Assembly: GCA_021822115.1 (NCBI GenBank)
Contig: JAJZSA010000001.1
Coordinates: forward strand, 1 to 64,000
Direction of reading: 5' to 3'
Length of the DNA stretch: 64,000 nucleotides
From: Pseudomonadota bacterium
Lineage (GTDB): Bacteria > Pseudomonadota > Gammaproteobacteria > Burkholderiales > Gallionellaceae
The notes beneath the pieces are model-generated. The model was not told where the DNA came from. It was given only the letters and a program-made list of their open reading frames with translations, and did not search any database. This document shows positions 29,622 through 39,952 of the stretch, one piece after another (the stretch's first letter is position 1; every line of letters starts with the position of its first letter). Made by a program: the position numbers and the translations under genes.

Positions 29622-30793
29622 CACAGGCCTCGCGCCAGATCGTGCTGGATGTCCACCACCGCTTCCAGTCCCACCGCAATGCGGAGCAGACCGTCGCCGA
29701 TGCCAGCGGCGGCACGTGCTTCCGGCGTGATGCGCGCATGGGTGGTGGTGGCCGGATGGGTGATGGTGGTCTTGGTATCACCCAGGTTGGCAGTGATGGA
29801 GAGCATCTGCGTATTGTCGATCACGCGCCAGGCCGCTTCCTTGCCGCCCTTCACCTCGAACGCGACGATGCCGCCGCCGGTCCGCTGCTGCCGCATCGCC
29901 AGTGCATGCTGCGGATGCGACGGCAGGCCGGGATAGAACACACGCGCCACGTTGGGCTGCTGCTCCAGCCATTGCGCCAGCTGCAAGGCATTCGCACTGT
30001 GCGCCTCCATGCGCAGCTTGAGCGTCTCCAGACCTTTCAGGAACACCCAGGCATTGAATGCGCTCATGGTCGGCCCCGCCGTGCGCAGGAAGCCATACAC
30101 CGGCTCCATCAGTTTCTTGCTGCCCAGTACCGCACCGCCCAGCACACGGCCCTGGCCGTCGATGTACTTGGTGGCGGAATGGATCACGATATCCGCGCCC
30201 AGATCGAGCGGGCGTTGCAGCACCGGGGTGCAGAAGCAGTTGTCCACCGCCAGCAGCGCACCGCATTGCTTCGCCACCGCCGCGATGGCCGCGATGTCGG
30301 ACACTTCGGTCAGCGGGTTGGACGGCGTCTCCAGGAAGAACAATTTCGTGTTCGGCTGCGCCTTGGCCGCCCAGTCCGCCGCCTCGGTGGGCGAGGCATA
30401 GCTCACCTCCACTCCGAATTTCTTGAAGTAATTGTTGAACAGGTTGATGGTGGAACCGAACAGGCTGCGCGATGCGACGATATGGTCGCCCGCCTTGAGC
30501 AAGCCCATGCAGCAGGCGAGGATGGCGGACATGCCGCTGGAAGTCGCCACGCATTGCTCGGCACCTTCCAGTGCGGCCAGCCGCTCCTCGAACATGGTCA
30601 CGGTGGGATTGGTGAAGCGCGCGTAGATGTTGCCCGGCTCCTCGCCGATGAAACGCCGCGCCGCCTGGGCCGCATTGTCGAAAGTGAAACTGGAGGTAAG
30701 GAACATCGCCTCGCTGTGCTCATGGAACGGCGTCTGTTCATGCCCGGCCCGCACGGCCAGGGTCTCAAGCTGGTATTCGTTGTCGCTCATCAT
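29621..30793 (-). CDS. metZ: O-succinylhomoserine sulfhydrylase
   Basis: This 390-residue PLP enzyme of the Cys/Met metabolism family makes homocysteine from O-succinylhomoserine and sulfide. K209 in HSATKYIDGQGR binds PLP. The SSFTFDNAAQAARRF and YARFTNPTVTMFEERLA segments mark the MetZ branch rather than MetB or MetC. GGAG at 5-base spacing selects ATG 30793. The gene has its own promoter, SAM-II riboswitch and leader terminator, so it should be shut off by S-adenosylmethionine. Confidence 0.95.
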   Translation of the reverse strand: MMSDNEYQLETLAVRAGHEQTPFHEHSEAMFLTSSFTFDNAAQAARRFIGEEPGNIYARFTNPTVTMFEERLAALEGAEQCVATSSGMSAILACCMGLLKAGDHIVASRSLFGSTINLFNNYFKKFGVEVSYASPTEAADWAAKAQPNTKLFFLETPSNPLTEVSDIAAIAAVAKQCGALLAVDNCFCTPVLQRPLDLGADIVIHSATKYIDGQGRVLGGAVLGSKKLMEPVYGFLRTAGPTMSAFNAWVFLKGLETLKLRMEAHSANALQLAQWLEQQPNVARVFYPGLPSHPQHALAMRQQRTGGGIVAFEVKGGKEAAWRVIDNTQMLSITANLGDTKTTITHPATTTHARITPEARAAAGIGDGLLRIAVGLEAVVDIQHDLARGL

Positions 30794-30819
30794 CGATCTC
30801 CGACGCGGTCGCTCCGCGC

Positions 30820-30857
30820 AAAATAAAAACCCGGAAAGCTTGACGCTAAACCGGGTT
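30820..30857 (-). terminator. Leader terminator between riboswitch and metZ
   Basis: On the minus strand AACCCGG (30851-30857) pairs with CCGGGTT (30828-30834) and is followed by TTTATTTT. It starts directly after the riboswitch core, so ligand binding could control it. It is also placed to end read-through from purF. Confidence 0.75.
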
Positions 30858-30913
30858 CCCCGCTTTAGCTGGATTTATAACGCGCCCGCAAGCTGTTCCT
30901 CAAATCGGCGCGG
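30858..30913 (-). promoter_or_regulatory. SAM-II (SAM-alpha) riboswitch
   Basis: The minus-strand transcript has the conserved SAM-II layout. P1 is formed by CGCGC near the 5' end and GCGCG. The loop begins GAUUUGA. After P1 come the near-invariant AUAAAU and AGCUAAAGCGGGG segments, which form the pseudoknot. It aligns base for base in these blocks with the published metX SAM-II aptamer as I remember it. The aptamer binds S-adenosylmethionine and represses the downstream methionine gene. A promoter with predicted start at its first base supports the boundaries. Confidence 0.85.
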
Positions 30914-30919
30914 AGGGAA

Positions 30920-30947
30920 ATTAGCATCCGCCGTACGACGGCGTCAA
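30920..30947 (-). promoter_or_regulatory. Promoter of the metZ riboswitch transcript
   Basis: On the minus strand TTGACG (30942-30947) and GCTAAT (30920-30925) are 16 bases apart. Transcription would start near 30913, the first base of the riboswitch. The -35 lies immediately past the purF stop codon. Confidence 0.6.
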
Positions 30948-30948
30948 C

Positions 30949-32475
<1,527 letters not shown>

Positions 32476-32504
32476 ATCGTTTCCCGTTCCCGTGAGATGA
32501 ATCT

Positions 32505-32978
32505 TCAACTACGCTGCGTCGGCAGGTAGTCACGCACATACAAAGCCGCCTGCTGCAAAGGACGGCTGGTCCACGCCTCTTTCCACCAGGCTTGCTGCGG
32601 CAGGTTGGTCAACCCGCCGATCCACACCAATGCCAGCACCACCAGTACGCCGCGCAATACGCCGAACATGGCGCCGAACTTGCCATCCAGTCCGCCCAGT
32701 CCGGCGACCTTGGCGAGCTTGGACAACAGCCAGGCGACCACGCCGGCCACGATCAGCGTCACCACGAATATCAGCGCAAAGGCCACCGCGGAACGCACGC
32801 TCTCCATGGTGATGGCTTCCGGCACATACGGTAGCGCCAGATCGGAAAAGGAAGTGGCCGCGATATAAGCAGCGATCCAGCCCAGCAGCGAGAACAGCTC
32901 GTACATGAATCCGCGCCACCAGCCCAGCAAGGCCGACAAAGCGATGATGACCAGCACTGCGATATCGAACACCGGCAT
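32505..32978 (-). CDS. cvpA: CvpA family inner-membrane protein
   Basis: This 157-residue protein has four hydrophobic segments. The N-terminal [20 protein letters not shown] with [13 protein letters not shown] matches the CvpA family (needed for colicin V production, envelope stress and purine-linked phenotypes). It lies between the SPOR protein and purF with short gaps, so it should be co-transcribed. Confidence 0.92.
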   Translation of the reverse strand: MPVFDIAVLVIIALSALLGWWRGFMYELFSLLGWIAAYIAATSFSDLALPYVPEAITMESVRSAVAFALIFVVTLIVAGVVAWLLSKLAKVAGLGGLDGKFGAMFGVLRGVLVVLALVWIGGLTNLPQQAWWKEAWTSRPLQQAALYVRDYLPTQRS

Positions 32979-32983
32979 CGAAA

Positions 32984-33649
32984 CTAGCCCAGATCGATGA
33001 CGTTCGGATGCAGGCCTATCGCCTCCAGTTTCTGCTTCACCTTTTCCGCCGCTTCACGGCTGGGGTAGCTGCCCACGCGCACGCGCAGCATGCCGTTCAC
33101 TTTCTCGGTATACGCCGGGAAGCCCTTCTGCTTCAGGCTGTCGTACATCTGGCGGCCCGCTTCCTCGCGCGAATAGGCTCCGACCTGCAACACCCAGCCG
33201 GAGGTGGGAGCCTTCTGCGTGGTGGACGGTTTCTTCGCTACCTGGGCAGGTGCGGGTTTAGCCTCGACCGGAGTCGGCTTGCTCTCCGTGGGTTTGCTGG
33301 TGACCGGTTTCGTCGCGGCGGGCGCACTCTCCACCGGCTTGGGCGTAGCAGGTTTGCTTTCCACTACAGCCGGTACAAGTGGTTTGTCCACCGATGCGGC
33401 AACCGTGCTGGCCGCTTCCGTCGCAGAAGCAACCGCAGATTCGCTTGCCGTCTCGGGATGGAAGGGCGGCACTTCGTTCTTGTCGGGGATACGCAATTCG
33501 ATGTTGCCGACGAGGGCATCCGGCTCGCTGTCGAACACCATGGGCAGGAACACCACCACCGCGACCATCAGAGCCACCGCCCCGATCAGGCGATGACGTG
33601 CCTGGTTCTTGAGTTTGAAAGCTTCGTCGGTATTGAGCTGTTTCGCCAT
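32984..33649 (-). CDS. SPOR-domain protein (DedD-like)
   Basis: This 221-residue cell-division-type protein has a short cytoplasmic start, one membrane helix (residues about 22-41) and a long Pro/Thr/Lys/Ala-rich periplasmic linker. It ends in a SPOR domain (SGWVLQVGAYSREEAGRQMY ... VGSYPSREAAEKVKQKLEA). SPOR domains bind denuded peptidoglycan at the septum. It sits between folC and cvpA, the usual place for DedD. Confidence 0.92.
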   Translation of the reverse strand: MAKQLNTDEAFKLKNQARHRLIGAVALMVAVVVFLPMVFDSEPDALVGNIELRIPDKNEVPPFHPETASESAVASATEAASTVAASVDKPLVPAVVESKPATPKPVESAPAATKPVTSKPTESKPTPVEAKPAPAQVAKKPSTTQKAPTSGWVLQVGAYSREEAGRQMYDSLKQKGFPAYTEKVNGMLRVRVGSYPSREAAEKVKQKLEAIGLHPNVIDLG

Positions 33650-33665
33650 GGGGGTCCCGGAAATC

Positions 33666-34928
33666 TCAGGCGCTGCGCAGTCGGCGCAGGCGCATCACCT
33701 CGGCCACCGTATAGAAGGAACCGAGGGCCGCGATTCTATCATTTTCAGTTGCCCGCTTGCTCGCCTCTTGCAGCGCATCGGCGATGGAGGCACAGCACAC
33801 CACCTGCCCGCGCACCCCGGCCTGATGCAGGATGGCGGCCGCATCCTCCGCGCTGGCACCGCGCGGCGCCGTGATGCCGCTCGCCAGCCACACGTCGATC
33901 TGCGCATCCAGCGCCTGGGCCACCCCCGCCATATCCTTGTCCTTGAGCATGGCGAACACCGCATAGGTAGTGGCTGGCGGCAAGCTGGCCAGATTCTGCG
34001 CCAGCGAACGTGCGGCATGCGGGTTGTGCGCGACATCCAGGATGAGTTGCGGACGGCCCGGCACGAACTGGAAACGTCCGGCCAGCTCGACTTCCACCAG
34101 CCCGCGCCGTACCGCTTCCATGCTCACCGGCAAGCGCGCCTGCAAGGCATCCAGCGCAGCCAGCACCGCGCTGGCGTTATACAACTGGAACGCACCGCGC
34201 AGTGCCGGGAACGGCAAGGCATTGCGCGAAGTGCGGCCACGATAGTCCCACTGCGTTTGATGGTTGAGGAAACCGAATTCGCCGCCGATGCACCACAGTT
34301 CGGCGCCGATCTGCTGCGCGTGTTCGCGTAGCGCCTGCGGCACATCGCTGTCCGCGCAGATTGCCACCTTGCCGGCGCGGAAGATGCCGGCTTTCTCGTA
34401 AGCGATCTGCTCACGCGTGTCGCCCAGATAATCGATGTGATCGATATCCACGCTGGTCACCAGCGCCACATCGGCATCGAACACGTTCACCGCATCCAGC
34501 CTGCCGCCCAGTCCGACTTCGAGGATGGCGACCTCGACCCCATGCGCGATGAACAGCTGCATCGCGGCCAGCGTGCCGAATTCGAAATAAGTCAGCGGGG
34601 TATCGCCACGCGCCTGCTCGATCGCATCGAACGAGGCACACAGCTCGGCATCACTCGCCGGTTGCTTGGCGATACGCACACGCTCGTTGTAATCCAGCAA
34701 ATGGGGCGAGGTGTAGCAGCCGACCTGGTAGCCGGCCGCATGCAGGATGCTTTCCAGCATGGCGCACACCGAGCCTTTGCCATTGGTGCCGCCGACGATG
34801 ATGACGGGGAAGTCGGGCTGCACCCCCAATGCCTCCTTCACTCGCGCCACACGCTCGAGGCCGAGTTCGATGGTCTTGGGATGCAGCGATTCGAGATGGG
34901 TCAGCCAGTCGGCCAGGGAAGCGGGCAT
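33666..34928 (-). CDS. folC: Dihydrofolate synthase/folylpolyglutamate synthase
   Basis: This roughly 420-residue Mur-ligase-like enzyme makes dihydrofolate and adds glutamates to folates. It shows the P-loop GGTNGKGSVCAMLESIL, YTSPHLLDYNERV, VGLGGRLDAVNVFD and LDVAHNPHAARSL. The ATG at 34928 is preferred over an in-frame TTG at 34940 because the latter lies in the T-run of the upstream terminator. It starts the folC-SPOR-cvpA-purF run. Confidence 0.95.
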   Translation of the reverse strand: MPASLADWLTHLESLHPKTIELGLERVARVKEALGVQPDFPVIIVGGTNGKGSVCAMLESILHAAGYQVGCYTSPHLLDYNERVRIAKQPASDAELCASFDAIEQARGDTPLTYFEFGTLAAMQLFIAHGVEVAILEVGLGGRLDAVNVFDADVALVTSVDIDHIDYLGDTREQIAYEKAGIFRAGKVAICADSDVPQALREHAQQIGAELWCIGGEFGFLNHQTQWDYRGRTSRNALPFPALRGAFQLYNASAVLAALDALQARLPVSMEAVRRGLVEVELAGRFQFVPGRPQLILDVAHNPHAARSLAQNLASLPPATTYAVFAMLKDKDMAGVAQALDAQIDVWLASGITAPRGASAEDAAAILHQAGVRGQVVCCASIADALQEASKRATENDRIAALGSFYTVAEVMRLRRLRSA

Positions 34929-34937
34929 TTCGTCACG

Positions 34938-34971
34938 CAAAAAACAAAGCGGCCGGCTCAGCGCCGGCCGC
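34938..34971 (-). terminator. Intrinsic terminator after accD
   Basis: On the minus strand GCGGCCGGC and GCCGGCCGC form a perfect 9-bp stem (34949-34957 and 34963-34971) followed by TTTGTTTTTTG. It lies in the 57-base accD-folC gap and splits the supercluster into at least two transcription units, unless read-through is partial. Confidence 0.85.
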
Positions 34972-34985
34972 CGGGTGGATCAAAG

Positions 34986-35870
34986 TTACGCTGCCTCCAG
35001 CTTGGCCACCGGCTCCTGCTTCATCAGCAAGGTGATCAAGGTCGCCAACTGATCGCGCATCTGACGGCGGTCGACGATCATGTCGATGGCGCCATGCTCG
35101 AGCAAGAACTCGGCACGCTGGAAACCGTCCGGCAGTGTCTCGCGCACGGTCTGCTGGATCACGCGCGCACCGGCGAAACCGATCAGCGCACCGGGTTCGG
35201 CGATCACCACGTCACCCAGGAAGGCGAAACTGGCGGAGACGCCGCCCATGGTCGGGTCGGTCAGCACGGAGATGAACGGCAGCTTGGCTTCGGAGAGTTG
35301 GGTCAACGCCGCGCTGGTCTTGGCCATCTGCATCAGCGACAGCAGGCCTTCCTGCATGCGCGCACCACCGCTGGCGGAGAAGCAGATGAACGGGCACTGC
35401 TGTTCCAGGGCGACCTGCACGCCGCGCACGAAACGCTCGCCCACCACCGAGCCCATGGAACCACCCATGAAGCTGAAATCGAAGGATGCCGCCACTACCG
35501 GCAAAGCATGGATGCTGCCCTGCATGACCACCAGCGCATCGTCCTCGCCGGTGCTCTTCTTGGCGGCTTCCAGACGCTCGGTATATTTCTTCTGGTCCTT
35601 GAACTTGAGCGTGTCCACCGGCAGCACTTCGGAACCGATCTCGAAGCGGCCTTCGCCATCCAGCAGCCAGTCCAGACGCGTACGCGCGGTCAAGCGGTGA
35701 TGGTGGTTGCACTTGGGGCAGACGCTGAGGTTCTTCTCCAGGTCGGCGTGATACAGCACGGCCTGGCAGTCCGGGCACTTGAACCACAAGCCTTCCGGTA
35801 CGTTCTTCTTGCCATCTTCGCCTTCACGGCGCTTGATCTTCGGCGGCAACAGTTTCTGGAACCAACCCAT
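34986..35870 (-). CDS. accD: Acetyl-CoA carboxylase carboxyltransferase beta subunit
   Basis: This 294-residue subunit transfers CO2 from biotin to acetyl-CoA in fatty acid synthesis. The N-terminal Cys4 zinc ribbon is visible (FKCPDCQAV and VCPKCNHH, residues about 29-53). The crotonase-fold core has [10 protein letters not shown] and [16 protein letters not shown]. It follows trpA by 12 bases, as in many betaproteobacteria. Confidence 0.97.
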   Translation of the reverse strand: MGWFQKLLPPKIKRREGEDGKKNVPEGLWFKCPDCQAVLYHADLEKNLSVCPKCNHHHRLTARTRLDWLLDGEGRFEIGSEVLPVDTLKFKDQKKYTERLEAAKKSTGEDDALVVMQGSIHALPVVAASFDFSFMGGSMGSVVGERFVRGVQVALEQQCPFICFSASGGARMQEGLLSLMQMAKTSAALTQLSEAKLPFISVLTDPTMGGVSASFAFLGDVVIAEPGALIGFAGARVIQQTVRETLPDGFQRAEFLLEHGAIDMIVDRRQMRDQLATLITLLMKQEPVAKLEAA

Positions 35871-35882
35871 GATTCACTCCTT

Positions 35883-36680
35883 TTAGTTGTCTATCGCGGT
35901 TCGCAATGTTTGCACCAGTCGCCCTACCTGGGCGACCACGTTGTGTTCGTCCGACTGCTCGATCTCCTGCACGATGCGGCTGCCCACCACCACACCATCG
36001 CACAAGGTACTCACCGCTTTCGCCGTCGCCGCGTCACGGATGCCGAAGCCGACGCCGATCGGCAGCTTGATGTGCTTGCGCAGTTGCGGCATTTTCTGTT
36101 CGATGGCCGACAGGTCGAGATTACCCGCACCGGTCACGCCCTTGAGCGAGACGTAATACACATAGCCGCGCGCCAGTTTGGCGACCTGCGCGATACGCGC
36201 TTCGTTGGTGGTGGGTGCCAGCAGGAAGATCGGCGCGATGTTGTGGCGTTGCAGATGCTCGAACGCCGCGTGACTCTCTTCCGGCGGAAAATCCACGGTC
36301 AGCGCGCCATCCACGCCCACCTCGGCGCAACGCTTGGCAAACACTTCCCAGCCCATCGCCTCGATCGGGTTGCCGTAACCCATCAACACCACGGGCGTGG
36401 TCGTATCCTGCTGGCGGAACTCGGCCACTATATCCAGCACGCCGCGCAGGCTCATGCCGTTCGCCAGCGCGCGCTCGGAAGCGCGCTGGATGGTCGGACC
36501 ATCCGCCATCGGGTCGGAGAACGGTACGCCCAGCTCGATCACATCCGCCCCGGCCTGCACCAGTGCATGCATCAACGGCACGGTGAGTTGCTGCGAAGGG
36601 TCGCCGGCAGTGATGAAGGGGATCAGCGCCTTGCGCTGCTGCTGCTTCAGTTTTGCGAAAACGGTATCGATGCGGCTCAT
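35883..36680 (-). CDS. trpA: Tryptophan synthase alpha chain
   Basis: This 265-residue TIM barrel cleaves indole-glycerol phosphate. E49 and D60 ([16 protein letters not shown]) are the catalytic acids. The phosphate loop GVGFGIRD is present. The ATG at 36680 overlaps the trpB stop by 4 bases. Longer upstream readings of the frame run into trpB and are rejected. Confidence 0.97.
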   Translation of the reverse strand: MSRIDTVFAKLKQQQRKALIPFITAGDPSQQLTVPLMHALVQAGADVIELGVPFSDPMADGPTIQRASERALANGMSLRGVLDIVAEFRQQDTTTPVVLMGYGNPIEAMGWEVFAKRCAEVGVDGALTVDFPPEESHAAFEHLQRHNIAPIFLLAPTTNEARIAQVAKLARGYVYYVSLKGVTGAGNLDLSAIEQKMPQLRKHIKLPIGVGFGIRDAATAKAVSTLCDGVVVGSRIVQEIEQSDEHNVVAQVGRLVQTLRTAIDN

Positions 36681-37891
36681 AGCGTGATGCCCTTGATCTT
36701 TGCCACGGTGTTCATGTCCTTGTCGCCACGGCCGGACAGATTGACCAGCAGTACCTTGTCCTTCGCCATCGTCGGCGCGATCTTCATCGCATGCGCCAGC
36801 GCATGGCTGGATTCCAGCGCCGGGATGATGCCTTCGTAACGGCACAGTGCATCGAACGCGGCGATGGCTTCGTCGTCATTGATCGCCACATACTCCGCGC
36901 GCCCGATGTCCTTCAGCAGACAGTGTTCGGGGCCGACGCCAGGATAGTCCAGACCGGCGGAGATCGAGTGAGTCTCGATGATCTGGCCGTTCTCGTCCTG
37001 CATCAGGTAGACCTTGTTACCGTGCAGCACGCCGACCTTGGCATTGCCGGTCAAGGGTGCAGCATGTTGCCCGGTCGCGATGCCATGACCACCGGCTTCC
37101 ACGCCGATCAGTTGCACGTTGGGCACTTCGATATAGGGATGGAACATGCCGATGGCGTTGGAGCCGCCCCCCACCGCCGCCAGCACCACATCCGGCTGAC
37201 GACCGATCATCTCCTGCATCTGCACCTTGGCTTCGTTGCCGATCACACACTGGAAATCGCGCACCAGCATCGGGTACGGGTGCGGGCCGGCGGCGGTACC
37301 GAAGATGTAGAAGGTCGATTCGACGTTGGTGACCCAGTCGCGGATGGCTTCGTTGCAAGCATCCTTCAAGGTGCGCGAGCCGCTCTCCACCGGCACCACG
37401 GTCGCGCCCAGCAGCTTCATGCGGAACACGTTCGGCGCCTGGCGCTGCACGTCCTCGGCGCCCATGTACACCACGCACTCCATGCCGAAACGTGCAGCCA
37501 CCGTGGCGGTCGCCACACCGTGCATGCCGGCGCCAGTCTCCGCGATCACGCGCTTCTTGCCCATGCGTTTCGCCAGCAGCGCCTGACCGATGGCGTTGTT
37601 GATCTTGTGCGCGCCGGTGTGGTTCAGGTCTTCGCGCTTGAGGTAGATCTGCGCGCCGCCCAGATGCTCGGACAGACGCTTGGCGTGATACACCGGACTG
37701 GGACGGCCGACGTAGTGCTTGAGCTCATAGGCGAACTCTGCCTTGAACTCGGGATCGTCGCGGAAACGCAAATACTGGTCGCGCAACTCCTCGACGGCCG
37801 GGATCAGCGTCTCGGCCATGTAGATGCCGCCGAACTGGCCGAAATGGCCGTCTTTATCTGGATAGCTGTAAGTCAACGTCTTTAACCTCAT
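36677..37891 (-). CDS. trpB: Tryptophan synthase beta chain
   Basis: This 404-residue PLP enzyme condenses indole with serine. K96 in [11 protein letters not shown] is the PLP lysine. [10 protein letters not shown] binds the cofactor phosphate. The start at 37891 lies 38 bases inside the end of trpF and has no clear ribosome-binding site, so translation is probably coupled to trpF. Confidence 0.96.
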   Translation of the reverse strand: MRLKTLTYSYPDKDGHFGQFGGIYMAETLIPAVEELRDQYLRFRDDPEFKAEFAYELKHYVGRPSPVYHAKRLSEHLGGAQIYLKREDLNHTGAHKINNAIGQALLAKRMGKKRVIAETGAGMHGVATATVAARFGMECVVYMGAEDVQRQAPNVFRMKLLGATVVPVESGSRTLKDACNEAIRDWVTNVESTFYIFGTAAGPHPYPMLVRDFQCVIGNEAKVQMQEMIGRQPDVVLAAVGGGSNAIGMFHPYIEVPNVQLIGVEAGGHGIATGQHAAPLTGNAKVGVLHGNKVYLMQDENGQIIETHSISAGLDYPGVGPEHCLLKDIGRAEYVAINDDEAIAAFDALCRYEGIIPALESSHALAHAMKIAPTMAKDKVLLVNLSGRGDKDMNTVAKIKGITL

Positions 37892-38486
37892 TGATGAACG
37901 CGGCGACTTTCGCCGCGTCCTTGATACCCTTCGCCGCCTCCACGCCGCTGGAAACATCCACCGCGTAGGGCCGCACCTGACGCACCGCCGCTGCCACATT
38001 GCCGGGATGCAAGCCGCCAGACAGGATCACCGGCAGCGGCAACTGGCGCGGAATCAGCTCCCAGTCGAACGACTCGCCGGTGCCCCCCTGCACGCCTTCC
38101 ACATAGGCATCCAGTAACAGCGCTTGGGCATCCGCGTAACGGGCCGCGCATTCTACCAAATCCACCCCAGCCCGGACGCGTATCGCCTTCAGGTAAGGAC
38201 GCCCGAACTGGCGACAGAACTCCGGCGGCTCGTCGCCATGGAACTGCAATACATCCAGCGGCACATGCGTCAGTACCTGGCGCACAAAGTCTTCCTCGGG
38301 ATCGACGAACAGGCCGACACTGGTCACGAACGGCGGCAAGGCACGCAACAGTTGCGCCGCTTGCTGCGGGGAGACGTTGCGCGGGCTTTTGGCATAGAAC
38401 ACGAAACCGAGCGCATCCGCGCCGGCGGCCACGGCGGCGTGCAGATCCTGTTCGCGGGTGATGCCGCAGATCTTGGTTCGGGTCAT
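37854..38486 (-). CDS. trpF: Phosphoribosylanthranilate isomerase
   Basis: This 210-residue TIM barrel performs the Amadori rearrangement in tryptophan synthesis. C7 in [10 protein letters not shown] and D131-type acid in LLLDAYVEG are the expected catalytic residues. The phosphate site is [10 protein letters not shown] and VDVSSGVE. It is preceded by truA and overlaps trpB. Confidence 0.96.
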   Translation of the reverse strand: MTRTKICGITREQDLHAAVAAGADALGFVFYAKSPRNVSPQQAAQLLRALPPFVTSVGLFVDPEEDFVRQVLTHVPLDVLQFHGDEPPEFCRQFGRPYLKAIRVRAGVDLVECAARYADAQALLLDAYVEGVQGGTGESFDWELIPRQLPLPVILSGGLHPGNVAAAVRQVRPYAVDVSSGVEAAKGIKDAAKVAAFINEVKDVDLQLSR

Positions 38487-38493
38487 GCTGCGT

Positions 38494-39276
38494 TCAATCT
38501 ATTGACGAGGACGGCATTGTACCTTGCGGCAGCCCCCATTTCGGATCGTAGGTGATATGGCGCAGATACAAGCCGTCCGGCATGAAGGTCGGTGCAGCCT
38601 GCTTGCGTTCACGCGATTGCAAGATGTGCTGCATCCATTCCGGCCCATGCTTGCCCTTGCCCACATAGACCAGGCAACCGACGATGTTGCGCACCATGTG
38701 GTGCAGGAAGGCATTGGCCGTCAGCTCGAAGATGAAGGTATCCCCCTGCTGGCGGATATCCAGTCGCGTCATGGTCTTGATCGGCGATTTGGCCTGGCAT
38801 TCCGCAGCGCGGAACGCACTGAAATCGTGCTCGCCCAGCAGATAGCTCGCCGCCTCGCGCATCGAGGCCACATCCAGCAGCGCATGGAACCAACCGGCCT
38901 TGCCCGCATGCACCCCCAAGCGCGCCGGCCGGTTGATCAGCACATACTGGTAGCTGCGCGCCTGCGCCGAAAAACGCGCATGGAACTCGTCCGGCACGGC
39001 ATGCGCCCACAGCACGGCGATGCCGGTGGGCAAAAAGGCATTCGTGCCACGCACCCAAGCCGACAACGGCCGCGCCACCGGCGTATCGAAATGCACCACC
39101 TGCTCCAACGCGTGCACCCCGGTATCGGTGCGGCCGGCCGCGACGACCTCGATGGGCGCGCTGGCGACGGACGACAGCGCCGCCTGCAAGGCATCCTGCA
39201 CATTCGCCATATCCGGCTGGCTCTGCCAGCCGTGATAGCGACTACCGTCATATTCCACACCGAGCGCGATCCTCAT
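38494..39276 (-). CDS. truA: tRNA pseudouridine synthase A
   Basis: This 260-residue enzyme modifies U38-U40 of the tRNA anticodon stem. The catalytic Asp is in [34 protein letters not shown] is also characteristic. AGGAG spacing favours ATG 39276 over 39282. That ATG overlaps the stop of the upstream membrane gene (ATGA). Confidence 0.96.
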   Translation of the reverse strand: MRIALGVEYDGSRYHGWQSQPDMANVQDALQAALSSVASAPIEVVAAGRTDTGVHALEQVVHFDTPVARPLSAWVRGTNAFLPTGIAVLWAHAVPDEFHARFSAQARSYQYVLINRPARLGVHAGKAGWFHALLDVASMREAASYLLGEHDFSAFRAAECQAKSPIKTMTRLDIRQQGDTFIFELTANAFLHHMVRNIVGCLVYVGKGKHGPEWMQHILQSRERKQAAPTFMPDGLYLRHITYDPKWGLPQGTMPSSSID

Positions 39277-39884
39277 CGCCATACTCCTGCCATCAGTCCC
39301 GCGCAGGCTACCAGATAGACCGCATCGATCCAGCGCAGACGCTGCACATGCAATTCGATCAGCCCACCCGCCCCGGCCGGCGGACACAGCGCCGAACGTA
39401 TCGTCTGCCGCCAATCCGCCGCCGTATCGCGCATGGCCGGTTCGGCATATTCCAGGGTCAAGGCCAGCCGCACCGCGATCCGCTTGCGTGACATACCCAG
39501 CCCGCGCAACGGCCAGGCCAACACATGGATACCCGCGATGAACTGCGCTGTCGTCAGCAACGACAACAGGATGGCGAGGGACGCCAGCATGCACAGCAGG
39601 CGCGCCAGTTGCAGCAAACCATCAGTCAATCCTTCCAACGTGGGCGCCCAGCGCCCGAGCGACTCGACGACCGCCATGCCCGGCGTGGAATAGGCATAGA
39701 TCAGCAACAGGGAGAATGCGATCCAACGCGTGCGGCGGACCAGGCTGCGCAGCCGTTGCCCATCAAGCCGCCATGCCAGCCCCAGCAGCACTCCCGACAG
39801 GATTGCCAGTGCATCGCCGGACAGCACCTGCACGATGACGGCCGAGGTGATCCAGACCAGTATCAGTACGGCGGGATGTGGCAT
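39273..39884 (-). CDS. CbiQ/EcfT-like membrane protein
   Basis: This 203-residue protein has about five hydrophobic segments. The arrangement resembles the transmembrane T component of ECF transporters (RRTRWIAFSLLLIYAYSTPG, then long helices, then RLALTLEYAEPAMRD). No ECF ATPase or substrate-binding component is adjacent, so its function is open. The ATG at 39884 has AGGAA at 7-base spacing. It lies between the fimV terminator and truA and is coupled to truA. Confidence 0.55.
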   Translation of the reverse strand: MPHPAVLILVWITSAVIVQVLSGDALAILSGVLLGLAWRLDGQRLRSLVRRTRWIAFSLLLIYAYSTPGMAVVESLGRWAPTLEGLTDGLLQLARLLCMLASLAILLSLLTTAQFIAGIHVLAWPLRGLGMSRKRIAVRLALTLEYAEPAMRDTAADWRQTIRSALCPPAGAGGLIELHVQRLRWIDAVYLVACAGLMAGVWR

Positions 39885-39902
39885 ACGGATTTCCTGTGGT
39901 TC

Positions 39903-39934
39903 AAACAAAAACGGCAGCCTCGATGGGCTGCCGT
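39903..39934 (-). terminator. Intrinsic terminator after fimV
   Basis: On the minus strand ACGGCAGCC and GGCTGCCGT form a perfect 9-bp stem around a 6-base loop, followed by TTTTGTTTG. It lies just past the fimV stop. It overlaps the region before the CbiQ-like start, which suggests that gene also needs read-through or its own promoter. Confidence 0.85.
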
Positions 39935-39952
39935 CGTGCGCCTGCTGCAAAC

